Assembly: GCF_000425505.1 (NCBI RefSeq)
Contig: NZ_AUDO01000022.1
Location: 1-55,772, forward strand
Length of the DNA: 55,772 bases
DNA from: Flavobacterium frigidarium DSM 17623
GTDB lineage: Bacteria > Bacteroidota > Bacteroidia > Flavobacteriales > Flavobacteriaceae
Direction: 5' to 3'
How positions within the stretch are numbered: position 1 is the stretch's first letter; the number at the start of each line of letters is the position of its first letter. Below, in pieces: positions 8,762 through 17,102 of the stretch. The translations under genes and the position numbers were made by a program. The notes under the pieces were generated by a model. It had not been told where the DNA came from, did no database searches, and saw only the letters and a list, made by a program, of their open reading frames with translations.

Positions 8762-9979
8762 TTAAATCCCAATTTCGACTTGAAAACGAGCATACCAATT
8801 ATTACTAGTCTCCCCTAAATAATTTTTTATATTGTCATACGTAAATTCTCCTTGAAGTTTGATTTTATGTCCAAAGATATACTTAGACAGTCCAAGAGTA
8901 TATTCATCTGTATTAGGACTTATTGTTTCAATGTCTTTGTCTACTTTTTGAGTAGAAAACCTCCCTATAATTTGATAATTTGAAGGAAACAAATAACTCA
9001 ATTGCGCATCATATCCATGTCCTACAAACACAGCTTGAATCTTTGTAACATCTGTAGTGCTAACCGTTATAGGGTCATCAGCCATTCTAGACATATATGC
9101 TCCCGTTGCAGCCCAACCTTTATACTTTAACATGGTATCAAAAAACAGCGATTGTAATGTTCTCGCTTCATACAGGCTACTCCCTAATTGCCCTTGCGAT
9201 CTTAATGCATTATTATTTTGACTAAAAGCTCCCGAAATCATCCACTTTACCGTTTTCTCTCTCATCAAGTCGGCTTCAAAGTTTGATCCGTTTTTTGTAA
9301 ATGAGCCTAGAGGAAAGAGCTCTACTTTACCCGTCAATGCAATACCATCATCTTTAGTCTTTACCCAGTTTCTACCCTCTCCTTTAGACACTGCCCCTTT
9401 TAATGCGTATGAAAAACGATTCGGATTTTGTTTCGAATAATCTAAGAATATTCCAAAATCACGATCAATATTAAACTTAGAGTTATTGATACTTCTATCT
9501 GTAAGTTCTAATGAGTTTGACGAAATCACACGCTGGTTGTTTCCCGGCAATTTTGTTTGACCAAAACCAATAGTCAAATTTGGTGTAGCCTTATAAAAAA
9601 GAACTCCATCAAGAATAACATTACCACTGTTACCTACAACTACCGTCCCAATATCTCTAGCCGAAAAACCCAATTCTACCTTATATCCAAATCTTGGATT
9701 ATAAACAAAACCATCTAGCTTTAATCGCATTCTTCTAATCTCTCCCTCTACAATTGCAGATTCTCCATCTTCCTTACCATACCCTATTCTACTTTGAACT
9801 CTAAATCCAATATTCACCTGAAATAGACTGTCTTTTTCTGTAAAGCCTAATTTTTTACTAGAGTTAAGATATTGTGACAATCCTGTTTTTTTAATAGCTT
9901 CTTTTGCTTCAATTTTATTCTCTTGAGCTGACGTTACTAGCGTAAACATAAGCACGATAGTTAATAAAAATTTCTTCAT
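8762..9979 (-). CDS. Phosphate-selective porin, OprO/OprP family
   Basis: The protein has 405 residues: signal peptide (about 1-18, ending TSAQ), then an outer-membrane barrel. It has the alternating pattern of the OprO/OprP family (QVNIGFRVQSRIGYG near 53-67, MRLKLDGFVYNPRFGYKVELGF) and ends with an aromatic strand of barrel proteins (WYARFQVEIGI). It would let phosphate or polyphosphate across the outer membrane. It lies between pstS and a second porin and has its own candidate Pho-box promoter. Phosphate selectivity is inferred from family and context; the substrate cannot be read from sequence. Confidence 0.85.
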   Translation of the reverse strand: MKKFLLTIVLMFTLVTSAQENKIEAKEAIKKTGLSQYLNSSKKLGFTEKDSLFQVNIGFRVQSRIGYGKEDGESAIVEGEIRRMRLKLDGFVYNPRFGYKVELGFSARDIGTVVVGNSGNVILDGVLFYKATPNLTIGFGQTKLPGNNQRVISSNSLELTDRSINNSKFNIDRDFGIFLDYSKQNPNRFSYALKGAVSKGEGRNWVKTKDDGIALTGKVELFPLGSFTKNGSNFEADLMREKTVKWMISGAFSQNNNALRSQGQLGSSLYEARTLQSLFFDTMLKYKGWAATGAYMSRMADDPITVSTTDVTKIQAVFVGHGYDAQLSYLFPSNYQIIGRFSTQKVDKDIETISPNTDEYTLGLSKYIFGHKIKLQGEFTYDNIKNYLGETSNNWYARFQVEIGI

Positions 9980-10013
9980 TTTAATTTTTCGTTATTGTTG
10001 TGTTATTGCGGTG

Positions 10014-10070
10014 CAAAATTAATGTTAACAAATGCTTTTCGTATTAAGACAACGTTACCATAACAATAAG
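10014..10070 (-). promoter_or_regulatory. Candidate Pho box and promoter of the first porin
   Basis: On the minus strand three 7-mers with an 11-bp period occur: CTTATTG, GGTAACG and CTTAATA (plus positions 10064-10070, 10053-10059 and 10042-10048). They are followed 20 bp later by TAATTTTG (10014-10021). Twenty bp equals the 9-bp spacing at pstS plus one 11-bp turn. Confidence 0.5.
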
Positions 10071-10182
10071 CTAAGACCAATAAAAACACTTAACTACTTA
10101 ACATAGAGACAGATGAATAATAACCACTTTTTAATCGCGCCTCAGTTATATGGAATAATTCGTTAAATTTTAGACAAAAAAA

Positions 10183-10216
10183 AACTCCAAACACTATTCT
10201 AAATAGTACTTGGAGT
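10183..10216 (-). terminator. Terminator of the second porin gene
   Basis: An imperfect hairpin (AACTCCAA / TTGGAGTT with an inner ACTATT / AATAGT stem) is followed by a T run on the minus strand, directly after the stop at 10241. Confidence 0.75.
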
Positions 10217-10240
10217 TCTCTAAATTATTAATACTAATTT

Positions 10241-11536
10241 TTAAAAATTAAACTGCGCTTGCAATCGTAATAAATTTCCTTGCTGCCTGTTGTTTTGTAA
10301 TGCGCTATCCTCAAAAGTTCTATCAGCAATTACCCAAGTGGCTGTTAATTCAAATGCCTTTAGTGGCTGCCATTCTAAACCAAGTTCATAATCTCTCACT
10401 ACATAACTTCTAGCATCCTTTTCAAATTTCTTTCCACCATCATAATATTGAAATTTAGCAAACGGATATAACAATTGATTTTTTGGCAAATCCCATTTGT
10501 AATTTAGAGTGACATAACCTCCTTCTAAATGAGACACATCTACTGAGTTTGTTATTTTATTATAACGAGGTCCTTTACCAATATTGTACTCCGTTTGAAT
10601 CCCAAATGGTTTTGGATACAAAATAAAAGAAGCCGCTACGCGCTGATCTAAGGTATTTTGTTTATTATCAACTGTAACTCCAGTCGATATTTCACTACCA
10701 AAAGCCCATTTACCTGTATACGCTTGAATCCCGGGTTCGATAATTTGGTTCCCAATAACAAATGGATAACTTACTCTTGTTACAACATGTAAATTTCTAT
10801 TCCCTTCTGATTTGTTAGATGTTTGACCATTGTAAGCACCAAAAGCAAAAACACCATAATCTCCTGATCCCTTATAGCCCTCTTTTACGAGCATCGCAAA
10901 ACGTTCTCTTATTTCGCTTGGAGCCCAATAGAAAAACGCACCTAAATCACGCTCATTTGCAACAGCACTATTCAATGCATCGTTACGATCCAGCGTTAAG
11001 CGATTTTGACTTGATTGCATATTTTCAAATCCGTATGGCACTTTACTTTGCCCTATTCTTACTCTAAATTCCTTTTTTTTATCGAAAGACAAATCAAAAT
11101 AAGCATCTCTTAGTTGCAGAAAATTATTAACGCCTGATCCTGGTGAACTTGCTAAATCTGGTTGAATGTAAAAATAGACATTCGGCGTAATCTGGCCTGA
11201 GAAAACGATACGTGCTCGTCTTATAAAAAAACCATTATTTGATTTTGCATCGTCAGCAGTTGCAGTTGTACCCCATGATTTATCACATTGCTCACAAGAA
11301 ACCTTATCATTAGTAGACAGCAAACCATTATAGCGTACTTGAGCATACCCTCTAATGCTAATTTTATCATACCATTGGGTATCTTTCTTGGGCTTTGCAT
11401 TTTCTTCCGCTGCCTTTAGTTTATTGATAGAATCTAGAACACGAACGACTTCTTTAGAAATAGCATCCTTGTTGAGATCTTGCGCCTGCAGTGCTCCGGC
11501 ACCTAGAATAAATAAGGCAAATAAAAGTTTTTTCAT
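10241..11536 (-). CDS. Second phosphate-selective porin, OprO/OprP family
   Basis: A 431-residue outer-membrane barrel protein. The signal peptide MKKLLFALFILGAGALQAQ is followed by a short helical segment (about 20-50) and the barrel, with family stretches ISIRGYAQVRYNGL, RRARIVFSGQITPNVYFYIQPD and VRIGQSKVPYGFENMQSS. The terminal strand ends in LRLQAQFNF. I chose the ATG at 11536 because the longer frame begins at a TTG two codons upstream. Its promoter is nearly the same as that of pstS over some 27 bp, which is the best evidence in this window that it responds to phosphate. It is a diverged paralogue of the porin at 8762. Confidence 0.88.
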   Translation of the reverse strand: MKKLLFALFILGAGALQAQDLNKDAISKEVVRVLDSINKLKAAEENAKPKKDTQWYDKISIRGYAQVRYNGLLSTNDKVSCEQCDKSWGTTATADDAKSNNGFFIRRARIVFSGQITPNVYFYIQPDLASSPGSGVNNFLQLRDAYFDLSFDKKKEFRVRIGQSKVPYGFENMQSSQNRLTLDRNDALNSAVANERDLGAFFYWAPSEIRERFAMLVKEGYKGSGDYGVFAFGAYNGQTSNKSEGNRNLHVVTRVSYPFVIGNQIIEPGIQAYTGKWAFGSEISTGVTVDNKQNTLDQRVAASFILYPKPFGIQTEYNIGKGPRYNKITNSVDVSHLEGGYVTLNYKWDLPKNQLLYPFAKFQYYDGGKKFEKDARSYVVRDYELGLEWQPLKAFELTATWVIADRTFEDSALQNNRQQGNLLRLQAQFNF

Positions 11537-11564
11537 GAGCAAAATGGGTTCTTTATTTTTTTGG

Positions 11565-11599
11565 CAAAGATGCTATTGCAGTGTTAAGCTAACGTTAGC
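11565..11599 (-). promoter_or_regulatory. Candidate Pho box and promoter of the second porin
   Basis: On the minus strand the order is GCTAACG, 4 bp, CTTAACA, 9 bp, CATCTTTG. Spacing equals that of the pstS promoter, and the bases between box and -7 are largely the same (CTGCAATAG against TTGCGATGG). Confidence 0.65.
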
Positions 11600-11743
11600 G
11601 AATCATTAAAGAATTAACTTTATTTTTACATTTTTTTAATGCATTAAATACCAAAAAATAACGTACAAAAAATAGCTTATTCCCACGAATTACAGTAGGT
11701 GGCAAATTCTATAATATGCCGCTGAATCAGAATTTTATTTCAA

Positions 11744-12685
11744 CTATTTCATTCCGTTGTTAACTTTTTCTTTAATCCATTGAAAAGAATCGGCTATAAT
11801 GCGCTCTTTTTCATTTTGAATGAATTGCAAATAAGCATTGGCAACAGGCGAAAATTTCTTTCCTTTTAGCCAAATTAGATTCCAATTAGACTTTATAGGG
11901 AGTCCTTTTACAGGAATAATTTGCAAACTACCATTATTCAATTCGTTTTTAGCTCCTATCAGTGGCATAATCGAACAACCTAAACCTGCCAAAACTGCTT
12001 GTTTTACAGCTTCATTTCCAGTAAGTTCTACTTTATTAGGCACTTTTAGATTGTTGTTTTCTATAAATTTTTCCATAATATATCGCGTTCCAGAACCTTC
12101 TTCACGATAAATAACTGCCAACTCTTCTAATAAGGAAACATCATATTTTTTTTTATCGAAAGTTTGACTCGCGTTGACCATCATATATAAAGCATTGGGC
12201 AACAGCTCTACTTTTTCTATTTGGATTGCATCAGGTAAAACCGAAACCAGCGAAAAATCGACTTCATTGTGTTCTAAACTCTCTAGTACTTGTTTCTTAT
12301 TAGTTACATCTAAAATCAAATCGACACCTGGATGCTGCTTCAAAAAATCCGACAAGAAATAAGGCATTACGTATTTACCTGTAGAAACAATTGAGATTTT
12401 TAAGCGTCCGCTAAGCTCTCCCTTGTACGCAAGTGTTTTGTAATTAATAGCCTCTACCTCGCTCAATACCTTTTCGGCAGCAATGGCTATTTCCTCACCA
12501 AAATCAGTGATGTACAATTTTCGACCAATTACCTCCGTCAATGGAAATTCAAATTGATCCTGAAAATTGCGTAGCTGGATAGAAACAGCTGGTTGCGTAA
12601 GATGCAACTCTACAGCTGCCTTAGTAATACTCTTATTTTGAGCTACTTTTAAAAAAACATACAACTGATGCAACGTATAGTTCAT
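11744..12685 (-). CDS. LysR-family transcriptional regulator
   Basis: The protein has 313 residues. An N-terminal winged helix-turn-helix (about 1-60; LHQLYVFLKVAQNKSITKAAVELHLTQPAVS in outline) is followed by a periplasmic-binding-fold effector domain from about residue 88. It resembles the CbbR/CysL branch. It is divergent from a small unknown gene, sua5 and an SbtA-like bicarbonate permease, so by LysR convention it may control that group; some relatives sense carbon status, but that is inference. An interrupted palindrome CATAAAA-ATA-TTTTATG (12683-12699) overlaps its start codon and could be an autoregulatory site. Confidence 0.9.
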   Translation of the reverse strand: MNYTLHQLYVFLKVAQNKSITKAAVELHLTQPAVSIQLRNFQDQFEFPLTEVIGRKLYITDFGEEIAIAAEKVLSEVEAINYKTLAYKGELSGRLKISIVSTGKYVMPYFLSDFLKQHPGVDLILDVTNKKQVLESLEHNEVDFSLVSVLPDAIQIEKVELLPNALYMMVNASQTFDKKKYDVSLLEELAVIYREEGSGTRYIMEKFIENNNLKVPNKVELTGNEAVKQAVLAGLGCSIMPLIGAKNELNNGSLQIIPVKGLPIKSNWNLIWLKGKKFSPVANAYLQFIQNEKERIIADSFQWIKEKVNNGMK

Positions 12686-12699
12686 AAAAATATTTTATG
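12683..12699. promoter_or_regulatory. Palindrome at the LysR start, possible autoregulatory site
   Basis: CATAAAA and TTTTATG are exact inverted repeats around ATA. It lies in the divergent intergenic region at the regulator's own start codon. AT-rich palindromes are common here, so the role is uncertain. Confidence 0.3.
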
Positions 12700-12743
12700 G
12701 ATTTCATTACAAATATAAATAAAAACAAATGGATGAGCCGTTC

Positions 12744-12751
12744 TACATTTG
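12744..12751 (+). promoter_or_regulatory. -7 element for the gene at 12774
   Basis: TACATTTG matches TAnnTTTG exactly, 22 bp before the ATG. Confidence 0.6.
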
Positions 12752-12773
12752 CACCAATTAAAAAAACAAAAAC

Positions 12774-13076
12774 ATGAAAACAGAAAAAGGATTAACATTC
12801 CAATTAGTAGAAGGAGAATTTGCGCCACTAGAAGCTAAAAAAATCTTACTAGGATTAATCAATAGTAAAATCAATTTTCATCAATTGGAGCACTTTAGTA
12901 ACGAAGTACGATTTAACGACAAAACATCTCATGCTAAGCAACGTGTAGCAACACTAACAAATGCTTCTGAACAAATTACCGACTTGGTTGCCACTACAAA
13001 CAACATGCAATTTAAAATCGAAGGAAGTATACAAATTACCCTTGTACCAGTAAAGGAGCTTGCAATAAATAAATAA
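12774..13076 (+). CDS. Conserved-looking small protein of unknown function (100 aa)
   Basis: I do not recognise the family. The protein is 100 residues, soluble, without signal peptide or membrane segment, and with mixed helix and strand character (EAKKILLGLINSKINFHQLEH, then a strand-rich tail ending in ITLVPVKEL). It has a clear -7 promoter box, lies divergent from a LysR regulator and 24 bp upstream of sua5, followed by sbtA. Codon use is like its neighbours. The setting suggests it is the first gene of a LysR-controlled operon with the bicarbonate permease. Confidence 0.8.
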   Translation: MKTEKGLTFQLVEGEFAPLEAKKILLGLINSKINFHQLEHFSNEVRFNDKTSHAKQRVATLTNASEQITDLVATTNNMQFKIEGSIQITLVPVKELAINK

Positions 13077-13100
13077 AATAATTCAATCAAAAAAATAAAA

Positions 13101-14060
13101 ATGGCTTTAATCAGCTCTTCATTTCAAGATGTTGCTGCACTCTTACAACAAAACGAAATTGCCGCCATCCCTACTGAAACTGTGTACGGACTTGCAGGAA
13201 ATGCTTATAATGAAATTGCTTTAAAAAAGATTTTCGAGTTAAAACAGAGACCCTTTTATAACCCGCTTATCGTACACATTAAGTCAGTTGAGGACTTAAA
13301 CTTAGTTGCTACTAATATTCCTGCACAAGCACAATTGCTAGCAGCTACCTTCTGGCCTGGACCACTTACTTTAGTCTTAAAAAAGCAAACCCATATTCCC
13401 GATTTAGTAACCGCAGGCAAAAGTACTGTAGCTGTTCGAGTACCTAATCATCCGGTAACATTATCCCTTTTAGAACAATTAGAATTTCCGCTAGCAGCTC
13501 CTAGTGCAAATCCTTTTGGATCTATTAGTCCCACAAAAGCAGCGCATGTAGCCAATTATTTTACTGCATCTCCTCTCACCATATTAGAAGGTGGTGAATG
13601 CAGTAACGGTATCGAATCTACCATCATTGGTTTTGAAAATAATCAGGCTGTGTTGTACCGTTTGGGTTCCATTACTATCGAAGCGATTGAAAACGTGATT
13701 GGCCCTTTGCTAATAAAAACACAATCTGAAGCTGCACCCACAGCACCAGGAATGCTATCGAAACATTATGCGCCAAGAACGACAATAATACAAAGCGATA
13801 ATATTTTAGAAAGCACACATACAAATACAACTAAGAGAGTAGGTTTACTAACCTTCAAAAATCGATTTGAACACGAGTCTATAGTCGCACAAAAGGTCTT
13901 GTCTCCCAACGGTAATTTGGCGGAAGCCGCAACACTTTTATACAATGCCTTACACGAATTAGACCAACTAGATCTCGACTTGATTATCGCAGAGAAGTTC
14001 CCAGACCATAATTTAGGACGAACAATCAATGACCGATTAGAACGCGCTACAAAAAAATAA
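13101..14060 (+). CDS. L-threonylcarbamoyladenylate synthase (Sua5/TsaC family)
   Basis: A 319-residue protein of the long Sua5 type. The YrdC domain covers about 1-205, with the nucleotide-binding signature IPTETVYGLAGNA, KQRPFYNPLIVH, and the later SANPFGSISPT. A linker and a C-terminal Sua5 domain follow (about 225-319, starting near APGMLSKHYAP). The enzyme makes threonylcarbamoyl-AMP from threonine, bicarbonate and ATP for the t6A37 modification of tRNA. It consumes bicarbonate, and the next gene is a bicarbonate permease, an appealing but unproven link. Confidence 0.93.
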   Translation: MALISSSFQDVAALLQQNEIAAIPTETVYGLAGNAYNEIALKKIFELKQRPFYNPLIVHIKSVEDLNLVATNIPAQAQLLAATFWPGPLTLVLKKQTHIPDLVTAGKSTVAVRVPNHPVTLSLLEQLEFPLAAPSANPFGSISPTKAAHVANYFTASPLTILEGGECSNGIESTIIGFENNQAVLYRLGSITIEAIENVIGPLLIKTQSEAAPTAPGMLSKHYAPRTTIIQSDNILESTHTNTTKRVGLLTFKNRFEHESIVAQKVLSPNGNLAEAATLLYNALHELDQLDLDLIIAEKFPDHNLGRTINDRLERATKK

Positions 14061-14081
14061 ATCTATTTTAAAAAACTTAAA

Positions 14082-15044
14082 ATGAACTTCGACTTATTAC
14101 TTGAAAACATTACCAACCCTGCTTTATTATTTTTCTTATTGGGGATCATCGCGGTTCGTTTAAAAAGCGACTTAGCAATCCCAAAAAATTCCTCAAAGTT
14201 TATTTCGCTCTACCTACTTTTCTCTATCGGTTTTAAAGGAGGACAAGAATTAGCGCATAGTGATTTTACGATGGACATTATTTGGTCAGTCTTATTCGGG
14301 ATCTTTATCGCAGTTATTATTCCGTTCTACAGTTTTTTTATTCTTAAAAAACATTTTAGTATCGAAAACTCTGGAGCCATTGCAGCTGCTTACGGTTCAG
14401 TAAGTGCCGTGACCTTTGTAACTGCCATCACTTTCCTAGAAATGCAAAATTACACTTTTAGCGGCCACATGGTCGCTGTCATGGCATTGATGGAAGCTCC
14501 CGCAATTATTGTAGGCGTAATTTTAATTAGATTATATAACAAGAATGGATCAAATACTACTAGAATTAGTTCGCTTATTAAGCATTCCTTTACTAACGGA
14601 AGTGTCTTACTAATCACGGGGAGTTTAATTATTGGTTTGCTAGCTAGTGACCAGCAAGCCTTAGGGATTAAACCTTTTACAACCGATATGTTCAAAGGAT
14701 TCTTGGCTATTTTTTTACTTGACATGGGAATTGTTAGTGGTCAAAAACTAAATGATTTTTTTAAAAGTGGATGGTTTAGTTTTGTTTTTGCAATCATTAT
14801 TCCGCTGATAAATGGAGTCATTGTTGCGTATCTTTCCTACCTCATAACTGATGACATAGGAAACCGATTTATATTTGCAGTATTAGCAGCAAGTGCCTCT
14901 TACATTGCTGTTCCTGCCGCCATGAAAATTGCAGTGCCAAAAGCCAATCCCGGTATCTTTTTACCCATGGCATTAGCAATAACTTTCCCTTTTAATATCA
15001 CTTTTGGAATGCCAATATATCTTTCGGTAATTCTATGTAGTTAA
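14082..15044 (+). CDS. sbtA: Sodium-dependent bicarbonate permease, SbtA-like
   Basis: A 320-residue membrane protein with about ten hydrophobic segments, matching the SbtA/DUF897 family. Typical stretches are NPALLFFLLGIIAVRLKSDL, LYLLFSIGFKGGQEL and the second-half AVLAASASYIAVPAAMKIAVPKANPG. Characterised members in cyanobacteria import bicarbonate with sodium. No SbtB (PII-like) partner is visible next to it. It ends the sua5 group and is followed by a bidirectional terminator shared with phoR. The family is clear; transport of bicarbonate in this host is inferred. Confidence 0.88.
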   Translation: MNFDLLLENITNPALLFFLLGIIAVRLKSDLAIPKNSSKFISLYLLFSIGFKGGQELAHSDFTMDIIWSVLFGIFIAVIIPFYSFFILKKHFSIENSGAIAAAYGSVSAVTFVTAITFLEMQNYTFSGHMVAVMALMEAPAIIVGVILIRLYNKNGSNTTRISSLIKHSFTNGSVLLITGSLIIGLLASDQQALGIKPFTTDMFKGFLAIFLLDMGIVSGQKLNDFFKSGWFSFVFAIIIPLINGVIVAYLSYLITDDIGNRFIFAVLAASASYIAVPAAMKIAVPKANPGIFLPMALAITFPFNITFGMPIYLSVILCS

Positions 15045-15057
15045 TTTTATAAATCAA

Positions 15058-15091
15058 AAAAGGTTGTTTCTGAAATTAGAAACAACCTTTT
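15058..15091. terminator. Bidirectional terminator between sbtA and phoR
   Basis: A perfect 13-bp stem (AAAAGGTTGTTTC / GAAACAACCTTTT) with an 8-nt loop and A/T runs on both sides lies between convergent genes. Confidence 0.9.
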
Positions 15092-15102
15092 AGATAATTT
15101 AA

Positions 15103-16161
15103 TTAAACGACTTCCTTCTCCAGTGTGAAGGAGAATTCAGAACCTACACCGAATTCACTTTCGACGTATATTTTTTCTTTGTGCGCCTCAATGATATGTT
15201 TCACAATGGCTAATCCTAGACCAGAACCACCTTCAGATCTTGATCCGCTTTTATTAACTCTGTAAAAACGTTCAAAAAGCCTAGGTATGTTTTGTTTTTC
15301 TATCCCTTCTCCATTGTCACTAATTCTAATAAGCACTTTTTCTTTGGTTAGGTTTACAACAGCCACTTCGGTAGTACCTTTTGATTTACCGTATTTTATC
15401 GAATTTACGATTAAGTTTTCAATAATTTGCTGGATTCTATCTTTATCAGCATGAACGTAATTGGGCTGAATATGATAATTTTCGAATGCTAAAGTAATTT
15501 TCTTTTTATCAGCCTTCATTTCGAGTAGGTCAAACACATTTTGAATTAACTCGACAATATCAAAATTAGAGTATTCTAAATTCAAGTCACCTACTTCAAG
15601 TTTGGTTATCATATCTAAGTCTTCAACAATATAAATAAGTCGCTCCACCCCTTTTTCGGCACGTTTTAAATATTTTTTCCGAATAGCTTTGTCATCCATT
15701 GCGCCATCTAACAAGGTAGACACATACCCTTGAACAGTAAACAAAGGCGTTTTTAATTCATGAGAAACATTACCTAAAAATTCTCTTCTATATTCTTCCC
15801 TTACTTGGAGCATTTCTATTTCTAACTTTTTATCAGTGGCAAATTTCTTCACCTCTCTAGTTAGCGTTTCCATATCAGTAGTGATGGGCTGATTTATAAA
15901 CGTGCTAGACTCTAATAGAGAAACATCATCGTATATTTTTTTTACCCTTCGATAAATAAAATGCTCTACCCGATATTGAATTACGATAAATGAAAAAAGG
16001 TAAATAGTGAAAATAAAAATAACCCCAAAGACCATAAGTTTTTGAGGTGTATAATTAAAAATTGTAGTAGCTAGTAAAACGACAAATAAGGTAGAAAACA
16101 CACTAATATATAATGCTGATTTCACAGCAAACTTGTATGTTTTTTTAAAATTTAATTTCAT
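15103..16161 (-). CDS. phoR: Sensor histidine kinase, PhoR-like
   Basis: The protein has 352 residues. Two membrane segments lie at about 13-33 and 42-62 with almost no periplasmic loop, then a linker to about 115. The HisKA domain has the phospho-acceptor His134 in FLGNVSHELKTPL. The ATPase domain has the N box around Asn253 (ENLIVNSIKYG), G1 DNGEG (282-286) and G2 GGSGLGLA (311-318). The lack of a sensing domain fits PhoR-type kinases that read phosphate through Pst and PhoU. It follows the response-regulator gene by 35 bp. The phosphate assignment rests on family resemblance and the surrounding genes. Confidence 0.85.
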   Translation of the reverse strand: MKLNFKKTYKFAVKSALYISVFSTLFVVLLATTIFNYTPQKLMVFGVIFIFTIYLFSFIVIQYRVEHFIYRRVKKIYDDVSLLESSTFINQPITTDMETLTREVKKFATDKKLEIEMLQVREEYRREFLGNVSHELKTPLFTVQGYVSTLLDGAMDDKAIRKKYLKRAEKGVERLIYIVEDLDMITKLEVGDLNLEYSNFDIVELIQNVFDLLEMKADKKKITLAFENYHIQPNYVHADKDRIQQIIENLIVNSIKYGKSKGTTEVAVVNLTKEKVLIRISDNGEGIEKQNIPRLFERFYRVNKSGSRSEGGSGLGLAIVKHIIEAHKEKIYVESEFGVGSEFSFTLEKEVV

Positions 16162-16196
16162 TTATGGCATTGTGTTAACAGTAGTGTTGAGTGGTA

Positions 16197-16880
16197 TTAA
16201 ACTTCAAACTTATAACCCACTCCTTTTATTGTTTTAAATAAATCTTCACCTATTTTTTCACGTAATTTTCTAATGTGTACATCGATTGTTCTTCCGCCCA
16301 CAACAACTTCATTACCCCAAACTTTATCTAGAATTTCGTCGCGTTTAAACACTTTTCCAGGTTTTGAAGCTAATAAGTAGAATAATTCAAATTCTTTTCT
16401 TGGTAATGCAATCTCTACACCATCCTGAACGATTTTATATTCTTCTCTATTAATTTCGATTCCGCCTACATTAAGTGTTTCACTATTTTGCTCTTGTTCT
16501 TTTAATCTTCTTAATAAAGCTTTTACCTTACTAACTAATAATTTTGGTTTTATTGGTTTAGTGATATAATCATCTGCCCCTGCATCAAAACCAGCTACTT
16601 GAGAGTAATCTTCGCTTCTAGCAGTTAGGAATGTTATAATAACATTAGCTAGTTCTGGAATTTTTCTAATGTTTTCACAAGCTTCCATTCCGTCCATTTC
16701 TGGCATCATGACATCCATGATGATTAGGTCTGGCAATTCTTTTTTAGCTTTAGCAATAGCTTCTTTACCGTTAGTGGCAGTAAAAATTTGGTAGCCTTCT
16801 TGATTTAAGTTGTATCCTACGATTTCTAAGATATCTGGCTCATCATCAACAAGTAAGATTTTAGTGTGTTTCTTTTTCAT
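16197..16880 (-). CDS. phoB: Response regulator, PhoB-like
   Basis: The protein has 227 residues when started at the ATG at 16880. The receiver domain (1 to about 120) has the acidic pair Asp12-Asp13, phospho-acceptor Asp56 (IIMDVMMPEMDG), the TAR switch and Lys in ITKPIKPK. The C-terminal OmpR/PhoB winged helix has RKEFELFYLLASKPGKVFKR and VGGRTIDVHIRKLREKIG. I reject the TTG three codons upstream since it lies in a -7-like CTATTTTG. It is divergent from the TonB receptor gene and likely binds the 11-bp repeats described at six or seven promoters here. Confidence 0.9.
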   Translation of the reverse strand: MKKKHTKILLVDDEPDILEIVGYNLNQEGYQIFTATNGKEAIAKAKKELPDLIIMDVMMPEMDGMEACENIRKIPELANVIITFLTARSEDYSQVAGFDAGADDYITKPIKPKLLVSKVKALLRRLKEQEQNSETLNVGGIEINREEYKIVQDGVEIALPRKEFELFYLLASKPGKVFKRDEILDKVWGNEVVVGGRTIDVHIRKLREKIGEDLFKTIKGVGYKFEV

Positions 16881-17037
16881 TTCTTGCAAAATAGTGTTTT
16901 TCGCATCAGTTGTAGTCGCAATAGCTTTCCGATGGAGTTAATTTCGAATGTAAATATAGTACTATTTAGATTGCAAAAAAACAGCCTTCATCGTAATTTA
17001 ATATGGTAACCTTTTGTTAATATTAAGAAAACAAAAT

Positions 17038-17083
17038 GGTAATGACCCAATAACACAAACTTTACAATACCACCCTTACTTTG
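17038..17083 (+). promoter_or_regulatory. Candidate Pho box and promoter of the TonB receptor
   Basis: The order is GGTAATG, AATAACA and CTTTACA with an 11-bp period (17038, 17049, 17060), then 9 bp, then TTACTTTG (17076-17083), one mismatch from TAnnTTTG. The spacing equals that at pstS. Confidence 0.5.
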
Positions 17084-17102
17084 CAAAAAATTAAACAACA
17101 CT

